A DNA stretch of 64,000 nucleotides, taken from Hymenobacter aerophilus DSM 13606 (GTDB lineage: Bacteria; Bacteroidota; Bacteroidia; Cytophagales; Hymenobacteraceae). Below are positions 7,985-16,174 of this stretch, piece after piece. The position numbers and the translations under genes are program-made. The notes under the pieces are model-generated. The model saw only the letters and a program-made list of their open reading frames with translations, had not been told where the DNA came from and searched no databases. The stretch covers positions 1 through 64,000 of the forward strand of contig NZ_KB907801.1 of assembly GCF_000382225.1 (NCBI RefSeq). Direction: 5' to 3'. The number at the start of each line of letters is the position of its first letter. Position 1 is the stretch's first letter.

Positions 7985-8488
7985 TTACAGCGTCGGCGCA
8001 TCGGCCGCGGCGGCTTTGGCCGACAGCTCGCGGCAGTAGGTGATGAAATCGGTGTTGATGGGCTCCAGGCCGGCATGGCGCAGCTCCTTGGCCACCTGAC
8101 CGCGGTGGTAGTTGCCGTGGATGGGCATGTGCGTCAGGATGTCGGAAACCTGGCTCGTGAAGCCGTCGCCGGCCGAGTTGGTGTAGGTGATAAGGCGGTT
8201 GAGCTCGGCTTCGTCGGCCTGCTGGGTGTACTGGTGGAAGCGCTCCGAGGTCTGCTCGTGCCAGTGGTGCAAACCGGCCAGATCGTGCTCCTGCCACACT
8301 TTCACGGGGCTGGCCGTACCCGTGAGGCGCGCCAGCCAGATAGACTGGGCGTTGAGCGCGTGGCTGTAGATGCGCAGGCCGCCGGCCGGCAGCGTGGCGC
8401 CCTGGGCCACGAGGGCATCCAGGTGGGCCAGCAGCGTTTCGTTGGCCCACACGTTGTAGGCGCCGAGCTTTTCGATGGTATTGATCAT
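7985..8488 (-). CDS. DinB-family protein
   Basis: 167 residues starting MINTIEKLGAYNVWANE; the start at 8488 follows the family N-terminus, and the upstream extension is repeat DNA. It is a four-helix-bundle DinB/YfiT-like protein, with metal-binding histidines expected at HALNAQ (about 48) and THMPIHGNYHRGQV (about 122-135), the His-x3-His-x2-His pattern of the family. Such proteins are metal-dependent thiol transferases or damage-inducible proteins of unclear role. No neighbour indicates a specific job. Confidence 0.85.
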   Translation of the reverse strand: MINTIEKLGAYNVWANETLLAHLDALVAQGATLPAGGLRIYSHALNAQSIWLARLTGTASPVKVWQEHDLAGLHHWHEQTSERFHQYTQQADEAELNRLITYTNSAGDGFTSQVSDILTHMPIHGNYHRGQVAKELRHAGLEPINTDFITYCRELSAKAAAADAPTL

Positions 8489-8494
8489 TTTGAT

Positions 8495-8603
8495 AGAAGT
8501 GAGATGGGAGACTGAAGAAGTGAGACGCAACTGGTGGGCAAGGAGAGGAAAGGATAGCGCAAAACTACGGCATCTCACATTTCATCTCCCGACTCTCACT
8601 TCT
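8495..8603. repeat. Heptad inverted repeat, word AGANNNG
   Basis: The left arm 8495-8529 is exact 7-base periodic (AGAAGTG, AGATGGG, ...) and begins 7 bases upstream of the DinB-like ATG. The right arm 8571-8603 carries the inverse word (revcomp AGAAGTG AGAGTCG ...), pairing imperfectly. The loop holds a TAnnTTTG promoter box at 8560-8567. Confidence 0.75.
8560..8567 (-). promoter_or_regulatory. -7 promoter box of the DinB-like gene
   Basis: Minus-strand TAGTTTTG, an exact TAnnTTTG match, 72 bases upstream of the start codon. It would place the left arm of the heptad repeat inside the 5' untranslated region. Confidence 0.5.
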
Positions 8604-8613
8604 GCACAAAAGG

Positions 8614-9087
8614 CTACCGCGGGTCCTGCCAGATGAGCTTTTCCTCGGTGCGCACTTTCATGAAATCGGTACACTGGCCGTCGCCCTTGCCGGTCAGGCC
8701 GCCGTCGGGGTGGCACAGCAGCCGGCCATCGGCGGCGTAGAGGTTGCTGAACTGGTCGCCCCCGCCGCTCGTTTCGTAGTACACGCTGCCGCCGTTGTAC
8801 TGGTAGCTGTAGATGCGGATGGGCGGATTGGCCTTTCGGGCCTGAAAATGCGCCTGAATTTTATTTTCCAGCCAGGCCGGCCGCTTGGCCGTGTCGAAAG
8901 CCGGTTCGGGGTCGGGCGTGGGCTCAATGGTATTGACGCTGGTGGGCGCGGGCGTCGAAACGCCGTTGGTCTGGCCGGTTTGCGGCGGATCGGTGGGCGT
9001 AGTCAGGGCCACACCGCGCTGGCAGGCCGTGGTAGTGGCAAACAGGGCGGCCGCCAGGCTGGCCGTCAGAAGCAAGGAAGTGCGCAT
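8614..9087 (-). CDS. Putative lipoprotein of unknown function
   Basis: 157 residues from MRTSLLLTASLAAALF; the lipobox-like TTTAC at about 17-21 predicts lipid attachment at Cys21. A Pro/Thr-rich linker (about 25-60) precedes an 85-residue domain (AKRPAWLENKIQAHF, RIYSYQYNGGSVYYETS, DQFSNLYAADGRLLCHPDGG, GDGQC). That domain resembles a small Bacteroidota lipoprotein family (DUF6970-like), with two Cys that could form a disulfide. Function unknown. Confidence 0.7.
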   Translation of the reverse strand: MRTSLLLTASLAAALFATTTACQRGVALTTPTDPPQTGQTNGVSTPAPTSVNTIEPTPDPEPAFDTAKRPAWLENKIQAHFQARKANPPIRIYSYQYNGGSVYYETSGGGDQFSNLYAADGRLLCHPDGGLTGKGDGQCTDFMKVRTEEKLIWQDPR

Positions 9088-9201
9088 AGGAGCAGGGGAG
9101 TAGCGGAAAAGCGGCTCTATCCGGCAACCACCGGAAAGCCGCCGCGCACCCCAGGCATGGTACGAAGCCCCGCCGTAGTTCGTTGGCTGGGGCCTATGAA
9201 G

Positions 9202-9287
9202 GATTAGGAAAGAACGGTCATTTGCAAGAACGGTCATTCTTCGACTCCGCCTCCGCCTTCGCTCAGAATGACCGTTCTTTTCCTAAC
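9202..9287. repeat. Degenerate REP-like inverted repeat
   Basis: Outer arms (ATTAGGAAAGAACGGTCATT near 9203-9222; inverse at 9267-9287) enclose a diverged core in which GTCATTCTGAGCGAAGG is followed by GGAGTCGAAGAATGAC on the minus strand. A second copy of AGAACGGTCATT (9228-9239) sits in the left side. It is a mutated relative of the perfect element at 26558. Confidence 0.65.
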
Positions 9288-9296
9288 CACTAATCA

Positions 9297-9701
9297 CTAC
9301 TCCCTGAAAAAATACGGCCAGAAGACCAGCAGGCCCACTACCAGCGCGGCCAGGGCCACTACCAGCACGGCGCCAGCGGCTACGTCCTTGGCGCGGCCGG
9401 CCAGCGGGTGGTATTCCGGCGACACCAAATCAACCACCGCCTCGATGGCCGTGTTCAGCAGCTCGGCGCTCCACACGGCCCCTACGCTCAGGGCCACGGC
9501 CGCCCATTCCCAGCGCGCCAGCCCGCAGTATAGCCCCAGCCCCAGCACAGCGGCCGTGGCGGCGGCATGAAACCAGAGGTGCACCTCGGTGCGCAGGGCC
9601 GCCCCCACGCCCCGCACCGCATGGCCGAAGCTGGCCACCCGCCGCTGCAACAGCGTAGCCCGCCGCCCGGCGCCGGCTGGCGGCTGCTTAAAGTCGGTCA
9701 T
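9297..9701 (-). CDS. dgkA: Diacylglycerol kinase / undecaprenol kinase family protein
   Basis: 134 residues from MTDFKQPP (start 9701). This is the DgkA fold: an amphipathic N-terminal segment (RVASFGHAVRGVGAALRTEVHLWFHAAAT), three membrane helices, and the active-site signature ELLNTAIEAVVDLVSPEYH (about 80-98) with catalytic Glu and metal-binding residues. In Gram-positive bacteria and Bacteroidota this family phosphorylates undecaprenol or diacylglycerol at the inner membrane. It overlaps the upstream acetyltransferase by 14 bases, suggesting translational coupling. Confidence 0.9.
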   Translation of the reverse strand: MTDFKQPPAGAGRRATLLQRRVASFGHAVRGVGAALRTEVHLWFHAAATAAVLGLGLYCGLARWEWAAVALSVGAVWSAELLNTAIEAVVDLVSPEYHPLAGRAKDVAAGAVLVVALAALVVGLLVFWPYFFRE

Positions 9702-10284
9702 TACCGGCCTGGCCAAATACGCGGGCCCGCAACTCGTTCCAGTCGGCGCGGATGATGCTGAAAATCACCGTGTCGCGCCGGATGCCGCCCTGGGTGTAGC
9801 GGTGGCTGCGCAGCGTGCCTTCCTCGGTGGCGCCCAGCCGGCGCATAGCCTCGCGCGACTTGGCGTTGCGGGCGTCGGTTTCCAGCTCCACCCGCTCGCA
9901 ACCCAGTTCCTCGAAGGCGTAGCGCAGCAGCAGGTACTTGCAGGCCCGGTTCAGGCCGGTACGCTGGAAATCGGTGCCCAGCCACGTGTAGCCGATGCTG
10001 ATGCGTCCTTCCTCGGCGTGCACGTTGTAGAAGCTGGTGCTGCCGGCCGGCCGGCCGGTCTGTTTGTCGATGATGAGAAACGGGTAGCGCAGGCCCCGCT
10101 CGCGGCCGTCGAGGGCCTGGGCAATGTAGGCGGCCAGCCCGATGGTGTCGTCGGCCCGGGTGAGCGTGTAGGCCCACAGCGCGGGGTCGGCGGCCACAGG
10201 CAAAAGGGCCTCGTGGTCGGCCGTGGTGAGGGGGCGCAGCAGGGCCCGCTCATTTTCGAGGATGATGTTCTGTGAGAAATCCAT
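9688..10284 (-). CDS. GNAT N-acetyltransferase
   Basis: A 198-residue GNAT protein of the RimJ/RimL-like group: acetyl-CoA segment GRISIGYTWLGTDFQRTGLNRACKYLLLRYAFEELG (motif A around 103-120) and VELETDARNAKSREAMRRLGATEEG. The final VIFSIIRADWNELRA is common in members annotated as ribosomal-protein or small-molecule acetyltransferases. It is first in a two-gene unit with the lipid kinase (14-base overlap). Substrate unknown. Confidence 0.88.
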   Translation of the reverse strand: MDFSQNIILENERALLRPLTTADHEALLPVAADPALWAYTLTRADDTIGLAAYIAQALDGRERGLRYPFLIIDKQTGRPAGSTSFYNVHAEEGRISIGYTWLGTDFQRTGLNRACKYLLLRYAFEELGCERVELETDARNAKSREAMRRLGATEEGTLRSHRYTQGGIRRDTVIFSIIRADWNELRARVFGQAGNDRL

Positions 10285-10323
10285 AGCAGCAATTTACGGA
10301 TATGCGGACGATAGGGGTAAAAT

Positions 10324-10358
10324 GAAAGCCGCCGCCCCAGGGTGGGGCAGCGGCTTTC
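10324..10358 (-). terminator. Terminator of fumC
   Basis: Stem GAAAGCCGC ... GCGGCTTTC with an inner GCCCC/GGGGC helix. Read on the minus strand it follows the fumC stop by 67 bases and is followed by ATTTTA. It also separates fumC from the acetyltransferase gene. Confidence 0.8.
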
Positions 10359-10424
10359 GTTTTGGAAGCAGGGTAGCTGAACAAGCTGATTGCAAACAGC
10401 GCAAAACCAGCCGTACTACAGAAC

Positions 10425-11822
10425 TTACATGCCCACCATTTCCTCGGGCTTCATCCAGGCGTCGAAATCTTCGGCCGTGATGTAGCCGAGCTGGATGGCG
10501 GTTTCCTTGAGCGTCGAGCCGTTTTTGTGGGCCGTCTGGGCAATTTCGGCGGCTTTGTAGTAGCCGATGTGGGGGTTGAGGGCCGTTACCAGCATCAGGC
10601 TGCTATCCACGTGCTTCTTGATGTTGGCCTTGATGGGCTCGATGCCCACGGCGCACTTATCGTTGAAGCTCACGCAGGCGTCGCCGATGAGGCGGGCCGA
10701 GTGCAGGAAGTTATAAATCATCATCGGCTTGAACACGTTCAGCTCGAAGTTGCCGCTCAGGCCGCCGACGTTGATGGCCACGTCGTTGCCCATTACCTGG
10801 GCCGCTACCATCGTGAGGGCCTCGCACTGGGTGGGGTTCACCTTGCCGGGCATGATGCTGGAGCCGGGCTCGTTGTCGGGGATGTGCAGCTCGCCGATGC
10901 CGGCGCGCGGGCCCGAAGCCAGCAAACGGATGTCGTTGCCGATTTTCATCAGCGAAGCAGCCACCGTCTTCAGCGCGCCGTGCGACTCCACAATGGCGTC
11001 GTGGGCGGCCAGGGCCTCAAACTTGTTTTCGGCCGTGATGAAGGGCAGGCCAGTGAGCTGGGCAATGTGGCGGGCCACATTTTCGGAGTAGCCGGCGGGC
11101 GTGTTGATGCCGGTGCCCACGGCCGTGCCGCCCAGGGCCAGCTCGCTCAGGTGGGCCAGCGTGTTGCGGATGGCGCGCAGGCCGTGGTCGAGCTGGCTTA
11201 CGTAGCCCGAAAACTCCTGGCCCAGCGTCAGCGGCGTGGCATCCATCAGGTGGGTGCGGCCGATTTTGACGATGTGCATGAACTCCTCGCTCTTGGCTTT
11301 CAGCGTGTCGCGCAGCTTCTCGATGCCGGGGATGGTCGTCTCCATCAGCATTTTGTAGGCCGCAATGTGCATGGCCGTCGGGAAGGTATCGTTCGAGCTC
11401 TGGCTCTTGTTGACGTCGTCGTTGGGGGCCAGAAACTTCTTTTCGTCGGTGAGCTGGCCGCCCTGCAGTACGTGGCCGCGGTAGGCAATCACCTCGTTCA
11501 CGTTCATGTTGCTCTGGGTGCCCGAGCCGGTCTGCCACACTACCAGCGGAAACTGGTCGTCGAGCTTGCCTTCCAGGATTTCGTCGGCCACGCGGCCAAT
11601 CAGCTGGGCCTTGTCGGCGTCGAGCACGCCGGCTTCCTGGTTGGTGAGGGCGGCGGCTTTTTTGAGGTAGGCGAAGGCCTGGATGATTTCCTTGGGCATC
11701 CGGTTGATGTCCTGGGCAATCTGGAAGTTGTCGATGCTGCGCTGGGTCTGGGCGCCGTAGTAGGCGTCGGCCGGCACCTGCACGGTGCCCATCGTGTCTT
11801 TTTCCTGGCGGAACTGGGTCAT
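10425..11822 (-). CDS. fumC: Class II fumarate hydratase
   Basis: FumC interconverts fumarate and L-malate in the citric acid cycle. 465 residues, usual length. The superfamily signature [11 protein letters not shown] is at about 317-327 with the catalytic Ser in its flexible loop. The active-site [20 protein letters not shown] is at about 185-204, and the N-terminal [14 protein letters not shown] block is typical. The start at 11822 ([17 protein letters not shown]) fits the family; a longer frame is low-complexity and carries the promoter box. It is an oxygen-stable, cytoplasmic homotetramer in the family. Confidence 0.96.
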   Translation of the reverse strand: MTQFRQEKDTMGTVQVPADAYYGAQTQRSIDNFQIAQDINRMPKEIIQAFAYLKKAAALTNQEAGVLDADKAQLIGRVADEILEGKLDDQFPLVVWQTGSGTQSNMNVNEVIAYRGHVLQGGQLTDEKKFLAPNDDVNKSQSSNDTFPTAMHIAAYKMLMETTIPGIEKLRDTLKAKSEEFMHIVKIGRTHLMDATPLTLGQEFSGYVSQLDHGLRAIRNTLAHLSELALGGTAVGTGINTPAGYSENVARHIAQLTGLPFITAENKFEALAAHDAIVESHGALKTVAASLMKIGNDIRLLASGPRAGIGELHIPDNEPGSSIMPGKVNPTQCEALTMVAAQVMGNDVAINVGGLSGNFELNVFKPMMIYNFLHSARLIGDACVSFNDKCAVGIEPIKANIKKHVDSSLMLVTALNPHIGYYKAAEIAQTAHKNGSTLKETAIQLGYITAEDFDAWMKPEEMVGM

Positions 11823-11865
11823 AATCAGCAGTAGAAAGGTAGTTGTTGCGGGGAAGGCCCCGCGG

Positions 11866-11873
11866 CAAAAGTA
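11866..11873 (-). promoter_or_regulatory. -7 promoter box of fumC
   Basis: Minus-strand TACTTTTG, an exact TAnnTTTG match, 43 bases upstream of the fumC ATG, followed by GCCGCGG as at other Cytophagales promoters. Confidence 0.6.
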
Positions 11874-12034
11874 CGCAACCCGGCCCAGAGCCGCCCAAAG
11901 CCCACCGCCAGCGCCTCCGCCACCGCGACGGCCCCGCAAAAAAGAGCCGGCCATCGGCGCCCCGCGCCCGTAGAACCTTCCGGCACGCCGCGGCTCCGGC
12001 GCGGCGGCCGTTTCATCTTACCTTACCTATCCCC

Positions 12035-12340
12035 ATGAAAAAGACGTTCGAAGACGAATCCGACGCCCTGGCCACGCCCGGCGACCAGCCCACCACCGAC
12101 CAGCAATCGGCCACCACGCCTCCCCACACCGAAAACAAGGAAGCGCCCACCAACCGCCCCAGCGGCAGCGCTTCCGGTTCAAACTCTGGCTCCGACGAAG
12201 GCACGCCCGTGCCCACCGAGGGTAACGGCGCCCCTGACTACAGCCAGGTTGAAATAAAAACCGAGCCCGACCTGCCCACGCCCGACCACGCCGGCGGCAG
12301 CGCCACGGCCCCTGAAAGCGGCGGCGGCTACAGCGGGTAG
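12035..12340 (+). CDS. Small disordered hydrophilic protein
   Basis: 101 residues from MKKTFEDESDALATPGDQ. Almost the whole chain is Thr, Pro, Ser, Gly, Glu and Asp, with no hydrophobic core, no signal peptide and no recognisable domain, so it should be intrinsically disordered and acidic. Similar short disordered proteins are encoded at 32022 and 32360. Coding is supported by the start context and by GC-rich third positions, but not by a known family. Its stop is two bases before an octad repeat. Confidence 0.55.
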   Translation: MKKTFEDESDALATPGDQPTTDQQSATTPPHTENKEAPTNRPSGSASGSNSGSDEGTPVPTEGNGAPDYSQVEIKTEPDLPTPDHAGGSATAPESGGGYSG

Positions 12341-12342
12341 CA

Positions 12343-12449
12343 GTGAAATAGCGAAATAGTGAAATGGTGAGTTGATGTTCGACGGTCCTAATGGCGCAAG
12401 TGGCGCAGTCAGGACCGTCGAACATCAACTCACCATTTCACTATTTCAC
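12343..12449. repeat. Octad inverted repeat, word GTGAAATN
   Basis: Arms 12351-12389 and 12411-12449 pair over 39 bases with one G-T mismatch; the left side has one extra 8-base unit (12343-12350). The apex holds TGGCGCAAGTGGCGCA, the inverse of the apex at 7069-7197. The right arm includes the last codons and TAG stop (12441-12443) of the anti-sigma gene. Confidence 0.9.
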
Positions 12450-13892
12450 CTCCAAAGAAAAGGGGACGTTGATTTCGACTCTGCGGGCGGTGCGGCGGCT
12501 GTTCTGCACGCCGGGAAACCAGGCGGGACCTTCTTTGAGCAGGCGAATGGCTTCCTCGTCGCACTCGGGCGAGAGGCGGCGCACCGCTTTGATGCCGGAG
12601 AGCTGCCCATCGGCCTCCACCACGAACTGCAGCCGCACGGTGCCCTGCAGGTGCTGGTCGCGGGCTTTTTCGGGGTAGTTGAGGCTGTCGCGCAGGTACT
12701 GCCGGAACGCGGGGTAGCCCCCGGCCGGTAGCGGCCCCACGCTGGGCATACCCGGCGGAGCTTCGCGGCGCACCACGACCACTTCGCTCAGTTGCTTGCG
12801 GTCGGGGGCCAGAGCCAGCGTCAGGGTCGAGTCGGCGGCCTGCAGAAAGCGAAACTGCGTGGTATAGCCGATGGAGCTGACGGCCAGCTGCCGGCTGCCG
12901 GGTGGCACCGTGAGGGCAAACCGGCCATCGGAGCCGGTGCTCACGCCCACATTCGCTCCGGGAACCAGCACCGTTGCGCCCGGCACCGGCTGGCCGGCCG
13001 TATCAGTAATGCGGCCCTGCACCGTGCGCCCCGGCTTGGCGGCATCAGGCACGGCTGGCGCCGCAACCTTGGCCGAAGTCGTAGCCCGCAGCGTCCGGGC
13101 CGTTTCGCCCGGCTCGGCAGGCCGCGGGCTGTTGCTGGCGTAGTCGGCCGCCGGGGCAGCAGGCTTGGCAGTGACCGAAGCGGCGGATTTAGTCGGCGCG
13201 TCTACCGCTACCTCAGCCGCGGCCGATGATGTGACGGATGGTTCCGCCACCTCGGCCGCCGCTACTTCCGCCGACATTGGCTGGGCGCCTTCTCCCCTGG
13301 AGCCGCTTCGTAGCAGCGGGGCCGGATAGCCTGGTTGAACCGGCTGGCGGCGAGGAGCAACTGCTACCGCGCCCGATAAATCCGAAGATGACGGAGCGGC
13401 TACGGCCGTTTCGGCCGTAGCGCTGGTGCCTGCCCCGTCGAGGCTGGCTGCCGGGTTATTGGCCTCCGGATAATTGGTCGGCCGGACTTTCGAGGCGGCC
13501 GGAGCCGAGCGGGCAGCTATTTCGGGGCGGTTGACGGGGCGTAGCATCAGCCAGGCCGCCGCGCCGAGCGTGAGCAACAACACGGCCGCGGCTGCCAGGG
13601 GCCGCCACCACATCGGAATTACGGCCGGGCCAGTCGAGGCTTCATCAGCCAACTCGGCTACGCGAGTGTGCAGGCGCTGGCGTAGTTCGGTCAGGCTGGC
13701 ATCGGTTACGGCGGCGGGCTGCATTTCCAGGCCTTCCAGCACTTCGGCGCACTGCTCGCATCCGAGGGTATGGGCCTCCACGGCGTGCTCCTCGGGGCCG
13801 CTTAGCTCGCCGGCCACGTACCGGCGCAGCAGCTCCGTCGGCAGGTGCCGGGCAGCGTGGGGGGCGGGCGTAAGGCGGTTAGGGCGAGGCAT
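12441..13892 (-). CDS. Anti-sigma factor with carboxypeptidase-regulatory-like and TonB C-terminal domains
   Basis: 483 residues. An N-terminal zinc anti-sigma motif HTLGCEQC (His41, Cys45, Cys48) is on the cytoplasmic side. One membrane helix follows (about 93-117, WWRPLAAAAVLLLTLGAAAWLML), then a 170-residue Ala/Pro-rich periplasmic linker. A carboxypeptidase D regulatory-like beta domain comes next (VQGRITDTAGQPVPGATVLVPG..., about 290-365), and a C-terminal TonB-like domain (YPEKARDQHLQGTVRLQFVVEADG, about 400-483). It probably binds the ECF sigma factor encoded just upstream (14-base overlap) and couples its release to an envelope signal. Confidence 0.85.
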   Translation of the reverse strand: MPRPNRLTPAPHAARHLPTELLRRYVAGELSGPEEHAVEAHTLGCEQCAEVLEGLEMQPAAVTDASLTELRQRLHTRVAELADEASTGPAVIPMWWRPLAAAAVLLLTLGAAAWLMLRPVNRPEIAARSAPAASKVRPTNYPEANNPAASLDGAGTSATAETAVAAPSSSDLSGAVAVAPRRQPVQPGYPAPLLRSGSRGEGAQPMSAEVAAAEVAEPSVTSSAAAEVAVDAPTKSAASVTAKPAAPAADYASNSPRPAEPGETARTLRATTSAKVAAPAVPDAAKPGRTVQGRITDTAGQPVPGATVLVPGANVGVSTGSDGRFALTVPPGSRQLAVSSIGYTTQFRFLQAADSTLTLALAPDRKQLSEVVVVRREAPPGMPSVGPLPAGGYPAFRQYLRDSLNYPEKARDQHLQGTVRLQFVVEADGQLSGIKAVRRLSPECDEEAIRLLKEGPAWFPGVQNSRRTARRVEINVPFSLEVK

Positions 13893-14514
13893 CGGGGGCG
13901 GCTTGCAGGTGGCGGCGCAGGTTGCGCTTGCCGTTCTGGAGGTGGCTTTTTACGGCCTTCAGGTCGAGGCCGGTGAGGGCGGCCACTTCGCGGTAGCTTT
14001 TCTTTTCGAGGTAAAACAGCTCCAGGCACTGGCGCTGGTCGGGAGGCAGCTCGGCGAGGGTGGCTTCGAGGCGCTGGAGCTGCTGTTCGTGTTCCTCGGC
14101 GTCGGCCGCTTCGTCGGCTGCGTCTTCCTGATGCCGGGCCGCAGCGGATTCCATACCGGCGGCATCGGGAAAGTGCACAACCAGCGCCCCGCCGGCCGCG
14201 GGGCCGGCCCGCTGCCGGGCGCGCAGCTGCATCAGGCAGTGGTTGCGGGCGGTGGCGTGTAGCCAGGCCGGAAAGTTGTCCACTTCATGCCGCCGCAGTT
14301 TCTCCACCAGCTGCTCGAACAGCTGCATCACGGCATCCTGGGCATCGGCCTCATCGCGCAGATAACGGCGGGCCACGGCCAGCACGGCCGCCATGTGCCG
14401 CTCATACAGCACGCCCAAGTCGTGCACATCGCCCTGGGCCCGGTAGCGGGCCAGCAGCACCGCATCGGTCGGCGGCTCGGCGGCAGCGGGCGCAGGGCGG
14501 CGGCGGAAGAACAT
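13879..14514 (-). CDS. ECF RNA polymerase sigma factor
   Basis: 211 residues. Region 2 is at about 40-105 (LGVLYERHMAAVLAVARRYL, DAQDAVMQLFEQLV, FPAWLHATARNHCLM) and region 4 at about 140-205 (LPPDQRQCLELFYLEKKSYREVAALTGLDLKAVKSHLQNGKRNLRRHL) with the helix-turn-helix that reads the -35 element. It directs RNA polymerase to its own regulon and is probably held inactive by the anti-sigma protein whose gene overlaps its 3' end. An Ala-rich linker (about 107-140) replaces region 3. Confidence 0.93.
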   Translation of the reverse strand: MFFRRRPAPAAAEPPTDAVLLARYRAQGDVHDLGVLYERHMAAVLAVARRYLRDEADAQDAVMQLFEQLVEKLRRHEVDNFPAWLHATARNHCLMQLRARQRAGPAAGGALVVHFPDAAGMESAAARHQEDAADEAADAEEHEQQLQRLEATLAELPPDQRQCLELFYLEKKSYREVAALTGLDLKAVKSHLQNGKRNLRRHLQAAPDASP

Positions 14515-14535
14515 GCGGGAAGATAGGGAATGAGA

Positions 14536-14577
14536 AGCTAGAAGTCAGGAGCTGGGAGCTAGAATAAAGTAGCTGTC
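14536..14577. repeat. Six exact heptads leading into a REP-like hairpin
   Basis: Six consecutive 7-base units, four of them of form AGCTNNN (first AGCTAGA, last AGCTGTC), 21 bases upstream of the sigma factor ATG. The last unit is also the first bases of the inverted repeat at 14572-14673, showing directly how the two repeat types join. Confidence 0.85.
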
Positions 14578-14673
14578 ATCCTGAGCGCCGCGAAGGATCT
14601 TGTCATGCAAAACGGTCGTAGCAACGATTCGTTAGTGCGTGACAAGGTCCTTCGCGGCGCTCAGGATGACAGC
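14572..14673. repeat. Inverted repeat, REP-like core family B
   Basis: Arms 14572-14605 and 14640-14673 pair over 34 bases with one G-T pair (core GTCATCCTGAGCGCCGCG then AAGGATCTTG). Loop 34 bases. It lies between the stop of the TlpA-like gene and the sigma factor start. Confidence 0.9.
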
Positions 14674-14719
14674 ACGGGTTCTAAGCTCTATGCTCTACTA
14701 TCTAAGCTCTAAACCTCAA

Positions 14720-16174
14720 CTACTTCTTCTCCAGCGTGCTGCTGTAGGTGTTGGCCTTGCCGAACGACTCCTTGATTTCGTCGACGGCGGCGCGGCTGCT
14801 CAGGCGCTTGGGGCGGGTGTTGAGGAAGGTCCCGTCTTCGGCCAGCAGAAAATACGTGGGCACGTCCTGCACGCCGTAGGAGCGGGCCACGGCCGAGCGC
14901 AGGCCCCCGCCGGCCCGCACGTGCATGCCGGGTAGCTTCTTGCTGATAACCAACTGCTTCCAGGCGCCCTCGTTCTCGTCGAGCGCCACGTTCAGAAACA
15001 CAATATTCTTGCCCTCAAAGCGCTTGGCCAGGTCGGCGGCGTAGGGCAAATCGCGCAGGGCCAGGCCGCTGGTGGTGCGCCAGAAGTTGAGGTACACCAG
15101 CTTGCCCGCAAACTGCCGCAGGCTGGTGGTGTCGCCGGTAGTCGAAACCAGCTTGAAATCGGGGGCCGGCGCGCCGATGGCGAAGGCCTTGTGCAGCTCA
15201 AAATCCGACTTCAGCACCGGATAATACTGGTTGGCCTTATCAACGGCGCGGTACTGGTCGAGCATGGCGGCCGACTGCTTGATGTGGCCGAAGCGGAACG
15301 ACTCCTTCAGGATGCGGCCCATCACGATGGGCTTGATGGGGCCGCTCAGGCGCTGGCCGGCCAGCTCGTAGCACACCTGGTAGAAATCGGGGTCGGTGCG
15401 CTGCTTGCCACTCACCGCGGCTAAGTGGTGGATGTAGTTGAGCAGAAACTCCTGGTACAGCCCGTTGCGGCTGGCCGCAGGGTTTTCAATCAGGCTTTTA
15501 TCGTTGAGGAAATCGTAATAAGTGGGCGACATTTTCAGCCGGCCCTCGGTGGCCACCACCTGCTCGCGCAGGTCCTGGAACGTGAGCCGGTCGTTGGCGT
15601 AGCTGTAGGTGATGCGGGCGCGCACAAAGTCTTTGAACGCCGGGCTGAAGTCGCCGCCGTTGTTTTCCAGAAACTTCAGCTCCTCTTTGCGGCGGTAGTC
15701 CAGAAACGACAGGAAGGGCGCCTCGTAGAACATGATGTTGTCGGGCAGCACCTGGAAGCCTTCGTTTTCCACGAACTTTTCCTCCATTTCGGCCAGGAAG
15801 CTGTTGGCCTCGGCCCCGCGGCCCTTGTAGCGCACGGTGCCGGCCAGGTCGTTGCTCTTGAAACGCACGTCGAGCTGGTTGCCGGGCTCCAGAAACAGCT
15901 CCGCCACATCGTCGTCGTACACCAGCTCGGCCCGCGTGGGGCCCTGCAGCGCCAGCGCCAGCCGGAATTCGCCCTTGCTATCAACGCGGGCATAGGTGAT
16001 TTGCTCGTGCGCCTCCAGCGGGTTTTCGCGCAGCGAAACGGCTACCGTGTCGCTGCTGAGCCGCCCGCTTACCTTGCCCGTCAGCACCACCGTGCCCTGC
16101 GCGTGGCCCAGCAGCGGGCCCAGCAGCAAACCAACCCAAACTATAATCGGAAGAGGCGAAAGGCGAAGCGTCAT
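14720..16174 (-). CDS. TlpA-like thioredoxin-domain protein lacking active-site cysteines
   Basis: 484 residues from MTLRLSPLPIIVWVGLLLG, a Sec signal peptide (about 1-27). A DUF4369-like N-terminal beta region (VVLTGKVSGRLSSDTVAVSLREN), a long helical middle and a C-terminal TlpA/AhpC-type thioredoxin domain (about 335-475: GAPAPDFKLVSTTGDTTSLR, LVYLNFW, VPTYFLLAEDG with the cis-Pro) follow. Where WCxxC is expected the sequence reads W365-RTTSGL, so both redox cysteines are missing. It probably binds protein or ligand in the periplasm and is not a disulfide reductase. Starts in frames further upstream are disfavoured by AT-rich non-coding DNA. Confidence 0.85.
   Translation of the reverse strand: MTLRLSPLPIIVWVGLLLGPLLGHAQGTVVLTGKVSGRLSSDTVAVSLRENPLEAHEQITYARVDSKGEFRLALALQGPTRAELVYDDDVAELFLEPGNQLDVRFKSNDLAGTVRYKGRGAEANSFLAEMEEKFVENEGFQVLPDNIMFYEAPFLSFLDYRRKEELKFLENNGGDFSPAFKDFVRARITYSYANDRLTFQDLREQVVATEGRLKMSPTYYDFLNDKSLIENPAASRNGLYQEFLLNYIHHLAAVSGKQRTDPDFYQVCYELAGQRLSGPIKPIVMGRILKESFRFGHIKQSAAMLDQYRAVDKANQYYPVLKSDFELHKAFAIGAPAPDFKLVSTTGDTTSLRQFAGKLVYLNFWRTTSGLALRDLPYAADLAKRFEGKNIVFLNVALDENEGAWKQLVISKKLPGMHVRAGGGLRSAVARSYGVQDVPTYFLLAEDGTFLNTRPKRLSSRAAVDEIKESFGKANTYSSTLEKK

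Noticed and set aside
14536..14577. CRISPR-like regular repeats
   Set aside because: Seven-base units without spacers, unlike CRISPR repeats of 23-47 bases separated by unique spacers; no cas genes.
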